A stretch of DNA of 64,000 bases, from contig CP036201.1 in assembly GCA_004299845.1 (NCBI GenBank), positions 2,232,001 through 2,296,000 of the forward strand, written 5' to 3'. The position numbers and the translations under genes were made by a program. Below the pieces are notes generated by a model. That model saw nothing but the letters and a program-made list of their open reading frames with translations. It searched no databases and was not told the DNA's origin. The DNA is from Verrucomicrobia bacterium S94 (lineage in GTDB: Bacteria; Verrucomicrobiota; Kiritimatiellia; Kiritimatiellales; Pontiellaceae). Of the stretch, positions 45,053-54,555 are shown one piece after another (position 1 is the first letter of the stretch; every line of letters begins with the position of its first letter).

Positions 45053-47464
45053 ATGATATTCATCAGACGAAATTTAACCCGGAAGGGCCTGCGGTTGATT
45101 ATGAACCGGAAAAATAAAAACAGGTTGAGCAGTGATAACCTTGAACAGAATCTGATGTCTGCTCTGAAACCCGGGGCGGAACAAACCGGTTTTGCTGCAG
45201 CCCCGAAAGAGGAACCGGTGAAAGGGATCCCCGCCGTCCGCGCTTTATCCAACTCGCTCAGCATTGCCCTGTTCTGTTGCGGACTGCTTCTTTTCGGTGC
45301 CATGCTCTGGGCAATCGAGCTGCATTTTAAACCGCTGAGCGAACGGAATCTGAACCAGAGCGTACAGCAGCTCAGCACACGTATTGACACGTTTCTGAAT
45401 GACCGCATTCAGATCCTGCACGATTATGCGAGCCTGCCGCTCATTGGTCTGGCCCTCCAGCATCCCGAAAACAGCAGGACCTACCTTGAAGATGTGATGG
45501 GTAATCTGCCCCTGCTTGGCAGGAACCACAAAACGGTACTGCTCGACCTTAACGGGCAGCCGATTTATTCGACCAAAGGAGCCCCGGTTTTCGATTATGG
45601 CCACGCATCATTTATCAATAGCTTCCGGAAAAATGCAGCCGATCATCACTCCTCCGTCAGCGGTAACGGGACGAATACCTTCTGGCGCCTGGCGGTCCCC
45701 GTCCACCTCAATGAGAAACTGCTCGGCACCTTGCTGACAGAAATGCCCCTCTCGGAACTTGATGAGTCCCTTCACCTTTCATCCATGCTGGAGAATGAAC
45801 AGGTGCAGCTGATTAAACACGGCAAACTGATCGCCTCGTACGGCCCGGAAATCAGTGCATCCCCCCATATCGCCTATCTCGACCGGCATGATCTCCAGCT
45901 GTTTTACAGGGTTCGTTTCCGCCCCCTGATCGGCTTCCAGAAAGAGCTGATCATCACCACAGGCATTATCCTGCTGCTGAGCGCACTCTTCACGCTCCGT
46001 CTCACCACCCGCCTCAGTCTCCGCTCGTTTGTAAACCCGCTCGAAAGTCTGCGCGAAATGGCCACGGCAATGGCAAACGGAAAAACCGCTGAGCAGCCCC
46101 CCGCCATCCATTCCAACATCCTCGAAATTCAGCTCCTTTTCCGCGATTTCAACCTGATGGCCGATACCATCAGAAAACGCGAATTCCAACTCCGAAGCGC
46201 CCACGAAAGCATGGAGCTGCGGGTCATTGAACGCACCAGGGATCTTAAGGAAAGTCATCGGAGAATCGCCTCCATTCTGGGCAATATTCAGTCCGGCATC
46301 ATGGTGGTCGATCCGGATTCAAATAAAATCATCGAAGCCAATGCCGCCTGTGCCGCCATTCTCGGCGTTCCGGAAGACGATCTTCCCGGAAAATCAGGAA
46401 AAATCTTCACAGAAAACACCGCCCATTACACGACACAGAATTTAACCCCGGGTTATCTGGAACAGAATAAAGAATGTACGATCACCAACGCACAGGGCCA
46501 AACCATCACCATTCTCAAAAACACTGTTCCAATTGACTATGCCGGCAAAGTTCATCTGCTGATCAGTTTCATTGATATTTCCGAGCGCAAACAGGCACTC
46601 AACGAACTTGAAAAAGCCCGGAAAAAAGAGGTCAACCTGGCGGCCCATATTCAGGAAACGCTGCTGATCGGCACGCCGCCCGCCATGATCGGAAACCTTA
46701 AAATCAGTGCCCTGAGCGTTCCATCGCAAACCGTTTCAGGTGACTTTTATGACTACCATTGCTGGAGCGGCAGCAAAAACTGTCTGGACCTCATTATCGG
46801 TGATGTCATGGGCAAAGGCATTAACGCCGCCCTGCTCGCCGCGGGCATTAAAACCGCCTGGCATCAGGCGCTGATTTCCGCCCTCGAGAGCGAATCCCAT
46901 GCCGGCCTTCCACCCACCGGCGAAATCGTATATCAGCTGCACCTGCGTATTGTTCCCGAACTGATTGCCTTCGAATCCTTCATTACCCTCTGCTACGCCC
47001 GGCTCAACATCGAACAGCAGCTGCTTGAATTCGTACACTGCGGACACACTGAAATCATCCGCTGGAATGACTACGACAAACGCTGCACGCTGCATGTCGG
47101 CACCAGCCCGCCCATGGGTATGCTTGAAGACGAAGAATACACCACCCTCTCCCTTCCGTTTAAAGCCAATGACTGTTTCCTCTTTTTCTCGGACGGCCTC
47201 ACGGAAACCCGGAATCCGGAAGGCGAAATGTTCGGAACCGAACGCCTGTGTCGGATCATCGGAAAAAACCATAAAAAATCCGCGGCGGAAATACTCGATA
47301 TCATTGAAAACTCCATCCGGCAGTTCTGCGCTGGCGGCGACTTCGCCGACGATCTTTCCTGTATTCTGATCAAGGTGGATCCCCTCTCCCAACCGCCCCG
47401 CCAACTGCCGGGCATCAGTTTATCCCAAAAAACGGAACATTCCCGCACAACACCGGAATCCTGA
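45053..47464 (+). CDS. Membrane-bound sensor with PAS and SpoIIE/RsbU-type PP2C phosphatase
   Basis: 803 residues. TM1 is near 65-90, an extracytoplasmic sensor region near 95-290, TM2 near 297-320, then HAMP-like sequence, a PAS domain (ILGNIQSGIMVVDPDSNKII region, about 405-515), a short coiled coil and a C-terminal PP2C domain. The metal-binding motifs are VSGDFYDYH, IGDVMGKGINAALL, FFSDGLTETRN and FADDLSCILIKV. Such enzymes dephosphorylate anti-sigma-factor antagonists in partner-switching pathways. No such partner genes are adjacent. A start at the ATG at 45101 is possible. The nearest repeat, MITE D, ends 129 bases upstream. Confidence 0.88.
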   Translation: MIFIRRNLTRKGLRLIMNRKNKNRLSSDNLEQNLMSALKPGAEQTGFAAAPKEEPVKGIPAVRALSNSLSIALFCCGLLLFGAMLWAIELHFKPLSERNLNQSVQQLSTRIDTFLNDRIQILHDYASLPLIGLALQHPENSRTYLEDVMGNLPLLGRNHKTVLLDLNGQPIYSTKGAPVFDYGHASFINSFRKNAADHHSSVSGNGTNTFWRLAVPVHLNEKLLGTLLTEMPLSELDESLHLSSMLENEQVQLIKHGKLIASYGPEISASPHIAYLDRHDLQLFYRVRFRPLIGFQKELIITTGIILLLSALFTLRLTTRLSLRSFVNPLESLREMATAMANGKTAEQPPAIHSNILEIQLLFRDFNLMADTIRKREFQLRSAHESMELRVIERTRDLKESHRRIASILGNIQSGIMVVDPDSNKIIEANAACAAILGVPEDDLPGKSGKIFTENTAHYTTQNLTPGYLEQNKECTITNAQGQTITILKNTVPIDYAGKVHLLISFIDISERKQALNELEKARKKEVNLAAHIQETLLIGTPPAMIGNLKISALSVPSQTVSGDFYDYHCWSGSKNCLDLIIGDVMGKGINAALLAAGIKTAWHQALISALESESHAGLPPTGEIVYQLHLRIVPELIAFESFITLCYARLNIEQQLLEFVHCGHTEIIRWNDYDKRCTLHVGTSPPMGMLEDEEYTTLSLPFKANDCFLFFSDGLTETRNPEGEMFGTERLCRIIGKNHKKSAAEILDIIENSIRQFCAGGDFADDLSCILIKVDPLSQPPRQLPGISLSQKTEHSRTTPES

Positions 47465-47532
47465 TTCCGGCCGGACGATCCAAGACGTTTAAGCATTGAA
47501 CGGCAGTCGTTACTGCTCTCTAATATTTCACC

Positions 47533-48189
47533 ATGCAACGGATTCTTATACAGCTTTTATTTATCCTCCTGCTGCTTCCCGCTGCGGCCATGAATACGGC
47601 AGAGCTGGTGAATAACCCGGATGCCGAAGCCGTTCTCACGCGAAACTGTATCCGGCTGGGCACCGCCGAGATTCTACCCATAAAATTCAAAACAGCGGTC
47701 ACGGTGCTGAATAATCCCGACCTCGTCACCGCCGTACAGGATGAGTTCGCCCGCTCCGTTTCAGAAAACGGCACCGTTGATTTTCCCGTCTTTGAAATCG
47801 GGGAGCACCGCTATTACTACATCAATGAATACGGAAATCGTACCGACATAACCGAACTCTACAGAAAACAGACCGATGAAACCACCTACGACTACATCGT
47901 CATGGCTGGCGGAAAACGCAAATTCGGCTACTACGACGTCATCATCCATCTGCGGATAACCGACCTCGACGATCTGGGCATTCTCTACTCTGTCAAGGTG
48001 CACGCCTGGCCCCACAGCTGGTTCACCCGTACCGCAAACCGGATCGGCCTCACCCGCAGTTATTTCAAAAACAACATGCAGTTTATCTCCTGGGTCGCCC
48101 GCAAGGTCGCCATCGGTCTGTGCAAACAGGAAGAGCAGAAGCAGGCCCTTGCCGAAGTTCACACCCCCACAGCCCTGAACAGAAAATAA
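47533..48189 (+). CDS. Exported protein of unknown function
   Basis: 218 residues with a hydrophobic signal peptide (ILIQLLFILLLLPAAAM). The mature part contains EIGEHRYYYINEYGNRTDITELYRKQ and aromatic-rich HAWPHSWFTRTANRIGLTRSYF segments. I recognise no family. It follows the phosphatase gene by 68 bases on the same strand and could be in the same transcript; it ends 8 bases from the convergent ThuA-ankyrin gene. Confidence 0.7.
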   Translation: MQRILIQLLFILLLLPAAAMNTAELVNNPDAEAVLTRNCIRLGTAEILPIKFKTAVTVLNNPDLVTAVQDEFARSVSENGTVDFPVFEIGEHRYYYINEYGNRTDITELYRKQTDETTYDYIVMAGGKRKFGYYDVIIHLRITDLDDLGILYSVKVHAWPHSWFTRTANRIGLTRSYFKNNMQFISWVARKVAIGLCKQEEQKQALAEVHTPTALNRK

Positions 48190-48197
48190 AGGATCGT

Positions 48198-49511
48198 CTA
48201 CTTCAGAATCCGCTGCGCCGGTTCGTTTCCGAGTTCGACCGCATAATCCAGAGCTGTCATGCCGTTGGTTGCCGCAATCGACGGATCCGCACCATGGTCC
48301 AGCAGCAGGTTGACCATTTCAGGGCTCGCGGAAGCCGAGGCCTCGATCAGCGGCGTCCCCCCCCGCTTACTGATTGCATTCACCTCGGCACCCTGCGCTA
48401 CCAGATACGCCGCCACGTCAACACGGTCCTTTTCGGCCGCATAATGCAATGGCGTCCATCCCTCATCATCCTCTGCCCCGAGATCCGCTCCGCTTTCCGC
48501 CAGCAGTTTAACGATTTCAAGGTATCCGCGATCCGCCGCAAGATGCAACGGCGTTTTCAGCGTTCCCGTACGTTCGTCGAGTTCCGCACCTTTGGCCACC
48601 AGCACCTCAGCACATTCGGTCTGACCGCGCACAGTTGCAAAATGCAGCGGCGTCCAGCCCTGTTTGTTTTTCCGGTTCACATCGGCACCCAGCAGCAGAT
48701 GATTTTTCACATCCACCGGATCCCCTTTGGCAATGGCATGCAGTATCGTTTTATTTTTAACCACAATAGGCTCCGCCGACTCAATCCCCTCATCCGGGAC
48801 CTCAAGTCCGGCCGACCAGACAATCGCATTCAGTACCATTTTACGGAAATTCGGCTCGGCCCAGTTCCGATGGAAATGCCCGCCGGTAAACCCGAAGGCA
48901 TTATCACCGAAGGTCCAGGCCAGCGTATGCACCTTCTCCTCCTCCGGCGGTTTAGCCATCATAACCGGGATCACATCACCGAAACGCAGATTAAAATACC
49001 ACTCATCCTTCAGTTCATACGGCTTGAGCCCCCGCGTAACCGGATGATTGGCCGCAAAGAAAGGATCCTTCACCGTCCAGAGCGGGTTCGCGGATTCTTC
49101 GTCATGATAATATCCGCCGACCACCTTCATCAGGGTTTCATCCAACAGTCCATCCGTTCCGTCAAGCGCATAGTGCAGCACCACCATACCCACCCCTTCA
49201 TTGGACAGTTTCAGCAGTTCGCCCTCATGACCGATCGCCAGATGATCCGCATTACCGTCGCAATAGAGTACCAGCGAATCGATATCCTCCAGCTCCACAG
49301 CAATCGGCCATTTTTCCACACAGACCGAAGCCCGGAGCGGCTGCCCGGATTCATTCAGCGCTTTAGCCAGCAGTTCCGCCCCGGCCGGAAATTCATGTTC
49401 CCCCGGCCCGTGGCTCGGTTTTCCGGCCACAATCAATACCTGCTTCGGCGTACCCGCAAAAACCGCACCGGCCAGCATCAGCCCCGCCATCAAACTCTGT
49501 ATTCTCATCAC
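48198..49511 (-). CDS. Exported ThuA-domain/ankyrin-repeat fusion protein
   Basis: 437 residues with a signal peptide (SLMAGLMLAGAVFA). Residues about 22-235 form a ThuA-like domain: VLIVAGKPSHGPGEHEFPAG, GVGMVVLHYAL and FGFTGGHFHRNW, typical of glutamine amidotransferase-like ThuA proteins in PVC bacteria. Residues about 250-437 hold roughly six ankyrin repeats (for example GWTPLHFATVRGQ, KTPLHLAADRGYLEIVKLL, GWTPLHYAAEKDR). ThuA domains are implicated in sugar handling, ankyrins in protein contacts. It follows the cNMP-binding gene by 5 bases, so the two are cotranscribed. Confidence 0.85.
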   Translation of the reverse strand: MMRIQSLMAGLMLAGAVFAGTPKQVLIVAGKPSHGPGEHEFPAGAELLAKALNESGQPLRASVCVEKWPIAVELEDIDSLVLYCDGNADHLAIGHEGELLKLSNEGVGMVVLHYALDGTDGLLDETLMKVVGGYYHDEESANPLWTVKDPFFAANHPVTRGLKPYELKDEWYFNLRFGDVIPVMMAKPPEEEKVHTLAWTFGDNAFGFTGGHFHRNWAEPNFRKMVLNAIVWSAGLEVPDEGIESAEPIVVKNKTILHAIAKGDPVDVKNHLLLGADVNRKNKQGWTPLHFATVRGQTECAEVLVAKGAELDERTGTLKTPLHLAADRGYLEIVKLLAESGADLGAEDDEGWTPLHYAAEKDRVDVAAYLVAQGAEVNAISKRGGTPLIEASASASPEMVNLLLDHGADPSIAATNGMTALDYAVELGNEPAQRILK

Positions 49512-49516
49512 GTTTC

Positions 49517-50011
49517 CTATTTTCTTCCCAATGCGTAATGCAGCATCACTTCTTCCGTTCGGTTTAAACGCCGGCTGGCTTCACGCGCAATATTCATCAT
49601 AAGCATACCGAACAGTTTCGGATCGCGTTCGTACAGCGCAAACAGCTTTTCCCGCGGCACCACCAGCAGATCCGTATCCTCCAGTGCCAGCGCATCCGCG
49701 GTATGAGGGTGAATCGCCAGCACCGAGGTTTCGCCGAAACAATCGCCCGGACCGAATTCAAACAATTCCATCGGCGTGCCGTCCACATTTTCAACCAGCC
49801 GAATCCGACCCTTTTCAATAATCCGGATATGATCCGGCGCATCGCCCTGACGAAACACAAACTCGCCCTTGCGATACTGCTCGGTTTCCAGCATCCGGAA
49901 AACCGTATACAACTGCGTATCATCCAATGCCCCGAACAACGAAATCCGGTTCAGGATCGGAAGCACCTTCTCCACCTCCAGCAACGGAGGCCTGTATTTC
50001 TCAGTCGCCAT
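49517..50011 (-). CDS. Cyclic nucleotide-binding domain protein
   Basis: 164 residues from the ATG at 50011; ATGs at 50023 and 50170 are possible because no clear ribosome site is seen. One CRP-like sensor domain is present: YRKGEFVFRQGDAPDHIRIIEKGRIRLV, FGPGDCFGETSVL and LLVVPREKLFALYERDP. There is no helix-turn-helix, so it is not a CRP-type regulator and may modulate a partner instead. Its operon partner is the exported ThuA-ankyrin protein. Confidence 0.82.
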   Translation of the reverse strand: MATEKYRPPLLEVEKVLPILNRISLFGALDDTQLYTVFRMLETEQYRKGEFVFRQGDAPDHIRIIEKGRIRLVENVDGTPMELFEFGPGDCFGETSVLAIHPHTADALALEDTDLLVVPREKLFALYERDPKLFGMLMMNIAREASRRLNRTEEVMLHYALGRK

Positions 50012-50229
50012 ATCAGCAACCATACTAAATGAACGTCGCGGGACGGAACCGGAAATTTCATTTTCCCGCAACAGAACATGGACAGCAGAGATTTCTTTAT
50101 CAGCACCGGATGCTATTAATCGGAAAAACGTCACATCCCGACAACACAGCTCTTTCAGACAGCAAGACATTGCAAAGAAGGTCCGGATGCGATATCCATC
50201 CCGGACACAATCTAAAAGCGATCTGTAAT

Positions 50230-50367
50230 ACCATTTACTAAAACATTCCGGTCGTAACGACAGCGTTATTCCGCGCAGCGACGCAGAGAGCGCGGAACCA
50301 TTTATAACTGAATTTCTCTGCGTCGCGAGGGATCTAATTTATACCGGATAGTTTTAACGTTTGGCAC
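50230..50367 (+). mobile_element. MITE copy E, 138 bp
   Basis: Same orientation as C and D: TACCATTTACTAAAAC at the left and TTTTAACGTTTGGCA at the right. TAA precedes it (50227-50229) and CAA follows, an eroded duplication. It ends only 16 bases before the methyltransferase ATG, so it supplies much of that gene's upstream DNA. Confidence 0.85.
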
Positions 50368-50383
50368 AACTTTAAAAGACAGC

Positions 50384-51073
50384 ATGAGTTTCAAACTGGA
50401 AAATGCGGTCCCGTGGGGACGCACCTATACAGAATACGTATCGATGTTCAACCTGTCTGCATCCGACCTGCAGGGCCGCGTGCTCGGTTGCGGTGACGGA
50501 CCGGCATCGTTTAATGCCACCCTGACCCAACAGGGCGGAGATGTCATTTCCATCGATCCGATCTACCGCTTTTCCGCCGAGGAAATCCGGGAAAGAATCA
50601 ACGAAACCTACGACACGGTGATGGAGCAGACCCGGAATAACCGCCAGGAATTTGTCTGGAAAAATATCCGGTCGCCGGAAGAGCTGGGCAAAATCCGCAT
50701 GGAAGCAATGCATGCCTTCCTTTCGGACTATCCGAACGGGAAAGAGGCGGGGCGTTATATCGCCGGTATGCTCCCGGAGCTGCCGTTTGCTGATGGATCG
50801 TTCGACCTCGCACTCTGCTCCCATTTTCTGTTTCTCTACAGTGCCCATTTTTCGAAAACCTTCCATTTCAAATCCGTTCGCGAACTCTGCCGTGTCGCCC
50901 GGGAAGTCCGGATTTTTCCTCTGCTGGAACTTGGGGCGGTTCCGTCGCGACACCTCCGGCCGCTGATTGACCGACTGGAACGGGAAGGCTTCCACGCCGT
51001 CATTGAACCCGTGCCCTATGAATTTCAGAAAAACGGGAACCGAATGCTGAAAATCCGCAGCGAAGAACCATAA
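50384..51073 (+). CDS. SAM-dependent methyltransferase-like protein
   Basis: 229 residues. VLGCGDGPASFN (about 33-44) matches the glycine-rich cofactor loop, followed by ISIDPIYRF for the acidic ribose contact and LPFADGSFDLALCSHFLFLY, the usual motif after strand 4. The substrate is unknown. A MITE lies immediately upstream. It is followed by the CobW-like gene after 103 bases. Confidence 0.75.
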   Translation: MSFKLENAVPWGRTYTEYVSMFNLSASDLQGRVLGCGDGPASFNATLTQQGGDVISIDPIYRFSAEEIRERINETYDTVMEQTRNNRQEFVWKNIRSPEELGKIRMEAMHAFLSDYPNGKEAGRYIAGMLPELPFADGSFDLALCSHFLFLYSAHFSKTFHFKSVRELCRVAREVRIFPLLELGAVPSRHLRPLIDRLEREGFHAVIEPVPYEFQKNGNRMLKIRSEEP

Positions 51074-51176
51074 GCAGGTGATCGCCCGCCTTAATACAGT
51101 CCGCGGCAGACCGGAATAAACACACATACATTTTCCGTGACACGAAACGGATGCTGAAGATATACGAGAACGCATT

Positions 51177-52181
51177 ATGGAAAATAAAAAACCAATCCAC
51201 CGCGTACCCACCAACATCATTACCGGCTTTCTCGGCACCGGAAAAACTTCGGCGATTCTACATCTGCTGAAAAATAAACCGCCCTCCGAAAAATGGGCGG
51301 TTCTGGTGAATGAGTTCGGCGAAATCGGGATCGATGGAAGCCTTTTTGAAGGACAGCACAGCCAGGAACAGGGCGTTTTTATCCGTGAAGTTCCCGGGGG
51401 CTGCATGTGCTGTACCGCCGGCCTGCCCATGCAGATTGCGTTGAATATGCTGCTCACCACAGCTCGTCCCGACCGGCTGCTGATTGAACCGACCGGACTC
51501 GGACACCCGGTTGAAGTACTCGGCGTGCTCTCCGGAGAACATTATCAGGAAAGTCTCGCCATCCAGAAAATTGTCACCCTTGTGGATGCCCGGCACCTTT
51601 CCGATTCTCGCTACACGGATCACCAGACCTTCAATCAGCAGATCGCCATTGCCGATCTCATTGTGGGGAATAAATCAGATCTGTATGAGGAAAAGGACCG
51701 ACGGGCTCTGGAGCGCTACGCAAAACAGCACGGTGCGGCTCATGTAAAACTCCTGATCACCGAACAGGGCATGCTGGAACCCTCCGCACTGGAAGGCCGG
51801 ACCCGCGCAACCGAAGCGGAAACGCATCATCACCATCATCACGAAAATCGGAACCCCTCCATTTCCGAGATACCGATTCCGGAAGCGGGATACCTTAAAG
51901 CGGAGAATGAGGGCGAAGGCTTCCAGAGTGTCGGCTGGCGCTTCACACCGCATCGGGTATTTGACCATAGCAGACTGTTTTCATTTTTCAGCGGACTGGA
52001 CGCGGAACGGATGAAAGGCGTATTTATTACCGACAAAGGTATTTTCGGGTATAACCTGACGGCAGACGGCTTAACCGAAATACCCATTGATGAATGTGCG
52101 GAAAGCCGGGTTGAAATCATCGCCCCGAAAATTGAGCCCGTCTGGGAAGAACAGCTCTTGAATTGTATTATGCCGAATTAA
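51177..52181 (+). CDS. G3E-family metallochaperone GTPase (CobW/YjiA-like)
   Basis: 334 residues. Walker A is GFLGTGKTS (about 18-26), the metal-binding C-x-C-C is in GGCMCC (about 74-79), EPTGLGHP follows and VGNKSDL is the guanine motif. A His-rich loop, THHHHHHENRN, lies near residue 217-227, before the CobW C-terminal domain (SVGWRFTPHRVFDHSRLFSFF). Such proteins deliver zinc or other metals. A 7-bp stem GGACGCC/GGCGTCC (52200-52217) follows the stop and may end transcription. Confidence 0.9.
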   Translation: MENKKPIHRVPTNIITGFLGTGKTSAILHLLKNKPPSEKWAVLVNEFGEIGIDGSLFEGQHSQEQGVFIREVPGGCMCCTAGLPMQIALNMLLTTARPDRLLIEPTGLGHPVEVLGVLSGEHYQESLAIQKIVTLVDARHLSDSRYTDHQTFNQQIAIADLIVGNKSDLYEEKDRRALERYAKQHGAAHVKLLITEQGMLEPSALEGRTRATEAETHHHHHHENRNPSISEIPIPEAGYLKAENEGEGFQSVGWRFTPHRVFDHSRLFSFFSGLDAERMKGVFITDKGIFGYNLTADGLTEIPIDECAESRVEIIAPKIEPVWEEQLLNCIMPN

Positions 52182-52244
52182 GCCCGGTATACCATCTCTG
52201 GACGCCTTCAGGCGTCCGTTCGCAATTCCTTCCGGTCTTTCTGC

Positions 52245-52261
52245 TTTCCAACCGATGGAAA
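52245..52261. repeat. Palindrome TTTCCA-ACCGA-TGGAAA before uup
   Basis: A short inverted repeat related to the TTCCAA...TTGGAA units at 6216-6230 and 6647-6665. It lies 38 bases before the chosen uup start. Confidence 0.4.
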
Positions 52262-52299
52262 ATCTGGAGAATGCGCGGTTCTTTTGTTTGGGAAAGAAT

Positions 52300-54060
52300 A
52301 TGGCACTGCTCAGTTTACAGAATATTCAGAAAGCCTTCGGCGGTCCCCTGCTGCTGAACAACGCTACGCTGCAGATCGAACGCGGCGAACGAATCTGCCT
52401 AGTCGGCCGAAACGGTGAAGGCAAATCAACGCTTTTGAAAATCATCGACGGCTCCATCGAACCCGACGACGGCGAAATCATCCGGCAGCCCGGGCTCAAA
52501 GTCCGTCGTCTGCGTCAGAATGTGCCGAATGATATTCCGCACACCATTGAGGAACTGGTTTTCCAGGGACTGGACAATCCGCACGACGACTATGTTTCGC
52601 ATCAGGCGGTCGACAAAGCGGTTTCATTGGTAAATCTTGAAAACCATCTTAAATTCAATGAACTGTCGGGCGGACAGAAACGCCGCGCTCTGCTGGCGCA
52701 GGCGCTGGTCTGCGAACCGGATATTCTCGTACTCGATGAACCGACCAACCATCTCGATATTGAATCAATCAACTGGATGGAAAATTTTCTCCAGCGGTAT
52801 CGGGGCACCGTCGTCTTTGTAACCCATGACCGCTCCTTTCTGCGTAGACTGGCAACGCGCATTGTTGAACTGGACCGCGGCCACCTGCATTCGTGGGCCT
52901 GCGATTATAACACCTACCTGAAACGCAAACAGCAGCTGCTGGAGGGCGAACAGGAACAATGGGCGCAGTTTGATAAAAAACTGGCTCAGGAGGAAATCTG
53001 GATCCGGAAAGGCATCAAGGCACGGCGCACTCGGAACGAGGGGCGCGTCCGGGCTCTGGAAAAAATGCGGGACGAGCGGCGCGCACGACGGATGCAGTCT
53101 GGGACGGTGAACATGAAGGCGGTCGAAGCCGGAGTTTCGGGCCGAAAAGTCATTACGGCGGAAAATGTTTCCTATAACTACGATGGAGAACCTCTGATTC
53201 AGAACTTCAATGTCGAAATCATGCGCGGAGACAAAATCGGCATCATCGGGCCGAACGGCTGCGGAAAATCCACCCTGATTAAACTGCTGCTGAAACAGCT
53301 GGAACCTGAAACCGGTACGGTAAAACACGGCACCAAACTGGAGGTGGCCTATTTTGACCAGCACCGGGCCATTCTCGACGAAGACAAAACCGTGGCCGAA
53401 AATATTGCTCCCGATGAAACCATCACCATCGGCAACCGGAAAAAACATGTGCTCGGCTACCTCCAGGATTTTCTCTTTTCGCCCGACCGCGCACGCTCGC
53501 CGGTGTCTATTCTGTCCGGCGGAGAACGCAACCGCCTCCTGCTGGCCAAACTGTTCACGAAACCCTGCAATGTACTGGTGCTCGACGAACCGACCAACGA
53601 CCTGGATGTTGAAACCCTCGAACTGCTGGAAGAACTGCTGGCGGCCTATGAAGGCACACTCCTGCTGGTCAGCCACGACCGCGCCTTTCTGAACAACGTA
53701 GTGACCGGCACCATGGTTTTCGAGGGTGAAGGACGGATCGGAGAATATGCCGGCGGGTATGATGACTGGCTGGCCCAACGTTCAGCAACCGGGGAAACAA
53801 AGGCCGAAACCCCGAAAACCGCTGAAAAAAAGGTTACAACCCGGAAACTGACCAATAAAGAGCGGGAGGAACTGAAAAATCTGCCGAAACGCATCGAACA
53901 GCTGGAGGCGGAACTTGAGGAGCTGCAGCAGGCCATGACCGATCCGGCTTTCTATCAGAAACCGCCGGAGGAAATTCAGGCCGCCACGGCCCGGGCCGAA
54001 GCCATTCCTCAGGAACTTGAAAAAAGTTTTGAACGCTGGGACGAACTGGAACGTCTATGA
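52300..54060 (+). CDS. uup: ABC-F ATPase, Uup type
   Basis: 586 residues with no membrane spans. Two ATP-binding domains show Walker A GRNGEGKST (about 36-44) and GPNGCGKST (about 322-330), signatures LSGGQKRR and LSGGERNR, and Walker B LVLDEPTNHLD and LVLDEPTNDLD. The linker between them is basic. The C-terminal 80 residues form a coiled-coil (KLTNKEREELKNLPKRIEQL), the DNA/ribosome-binding tail that marks Uup. ABC-F proteins act on ribosomes; Uup is also tied to DNA transposition frequency. The start is placed at MALLSLQN, where homology begins, with GGGAAAG before it. Confidence 0.9.
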   Translation: MALLSLQNIQKAFGGPLLLNNATLQIERGERICLVGRNGEGKSTLLKIIDGSIEPDDGEIIRQPGLKVRRLRQNVPNDIPHTIEELVFQGLDNPHDDYVSHQAVDKAVSLVNLENHLKFNELSGGQKRRALLAQALVCEPDILVLDEPTNHLDIESINWMENFLQRYRGTVVFVTHDRSFLRRLATRIVELDRGHLHSWACDYNTYLKRKQQLLEGEQEQWAQFDKKLAQEEIWIRKGIKARRTRNEGRVRALEKMRDERRARRMQSGTVNMKAVEAGVSGRKVITAENVSYNYDGEPLIQNFNVEIMRGDKIGIIGPNGCGKSTLIKLLLKQLEPETGTVKHGTKLEVAYFDQHRAILDEDKTVAENIAPDETITIGNRKKHVLGYLQDFLFSPDRARSPVSILSGGERNRLLLAKLFTKPCNVLVLDEPTNDLDVETLELLEELLAAYEGTLLLVSHDRAFLNNVVTGTMVFEGEGRIGEYAGGYDDWLAQRSATGETKAETPKTAEKKVTTRKLTNKEREELKNLPKRIEQLEAELEELQQAMTDPAFYQKPPEEIQAATARAEAIPQELEKSFERWDELERL

Positions 54061-54065
54061 TCACG

Positions 54066-54174
54066 AACCACGGAATTGCAGGAAAAGCCGTCCCCCTTAC
54101 GGCAGTAGCCTGTGCTGAAGTGCGGCACTTGGGGCCACGAGGTCAGGTCGCATTTTTAAATCCGTGGTTTTTTT
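54066..54174 (+). ncRNA. Candidate structured RNA or long terminator after uup
   Basis: The arms AACCACGGA (54066-54074) and TCCGTGGTT (54161-54169) are perfectly complementary and the second runs into T7. The 86 bases between them form further hairpins such as GCCGT/ACGGC (54087-54102) and AAGT-GCGGC-ACTT (54118-54130). This could be the terminator of uup with a long, structured loop, or a small RNA that ends with its own terminator. I match it to no known RNA family. Confidence 0.4.
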
Positions 54175-54267
54175 GTGCCCCCGTTGCGGCGATTATGGGT
54201 TAATGGTTGGCAGACAGACAGAATATGCCGGTTGACCATTAACGATTGAACTGAAAAGGTTCAAACT

Positions 54268-54555
54268 ATGAAACGGCTCATCAGGAACAAACATGCCAGG
54301 CTCATTGCGAAACACATCGCGGGCTGGTTCTGTATCGTCGTCGGCATCATCATGTGCATCACGCCCGGTCAGGGACTGCTGAGCATTCTGCTGGGCATCT
54401 ACCTGCTGGCCGATGAAGTTCCCCTGTTTGGCAGAATCCGCGACGGGCTCGAACGCCGCTTTCCCAAAGCGACAACCTTTGTCAACCGGCAGAAGCAGAA
54501 ACTGCACAACAGGTTTCAGAAGGAAAAGCCGGGAACCCCGGCTAAGGACGAATAA
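54268..54555 (+). CDS. Small PGPGW-like membrane protein
   Basis: 95 residues. A basic N-terminus is followed by one or two hydrophobic helices ([20 protein letters not shown], then [19 protein letters not shown]), resembling the PGPGW putative transmembrane family, and a charged C-terminal tail. Function unknown. Its end overlaps the convergent sugar transporter by 14 bases. Confidence 0.65.
   Translation: MKRLIRNKHARLIAKHIAGWFCIVVGIIMCITPGQGLLSILLGIYLLADEVPLFGRIRDGLERRFPKATTFVNRQKQKLHNRFQKEKPGTPAKDE

Noticed and set aside
54066-54174. Small SRP (4.5S) RNA, because of an AGGTCAGGTC stretch
   Set aside because: The conserved GGAAGGAAGCAGC loop region is missing.
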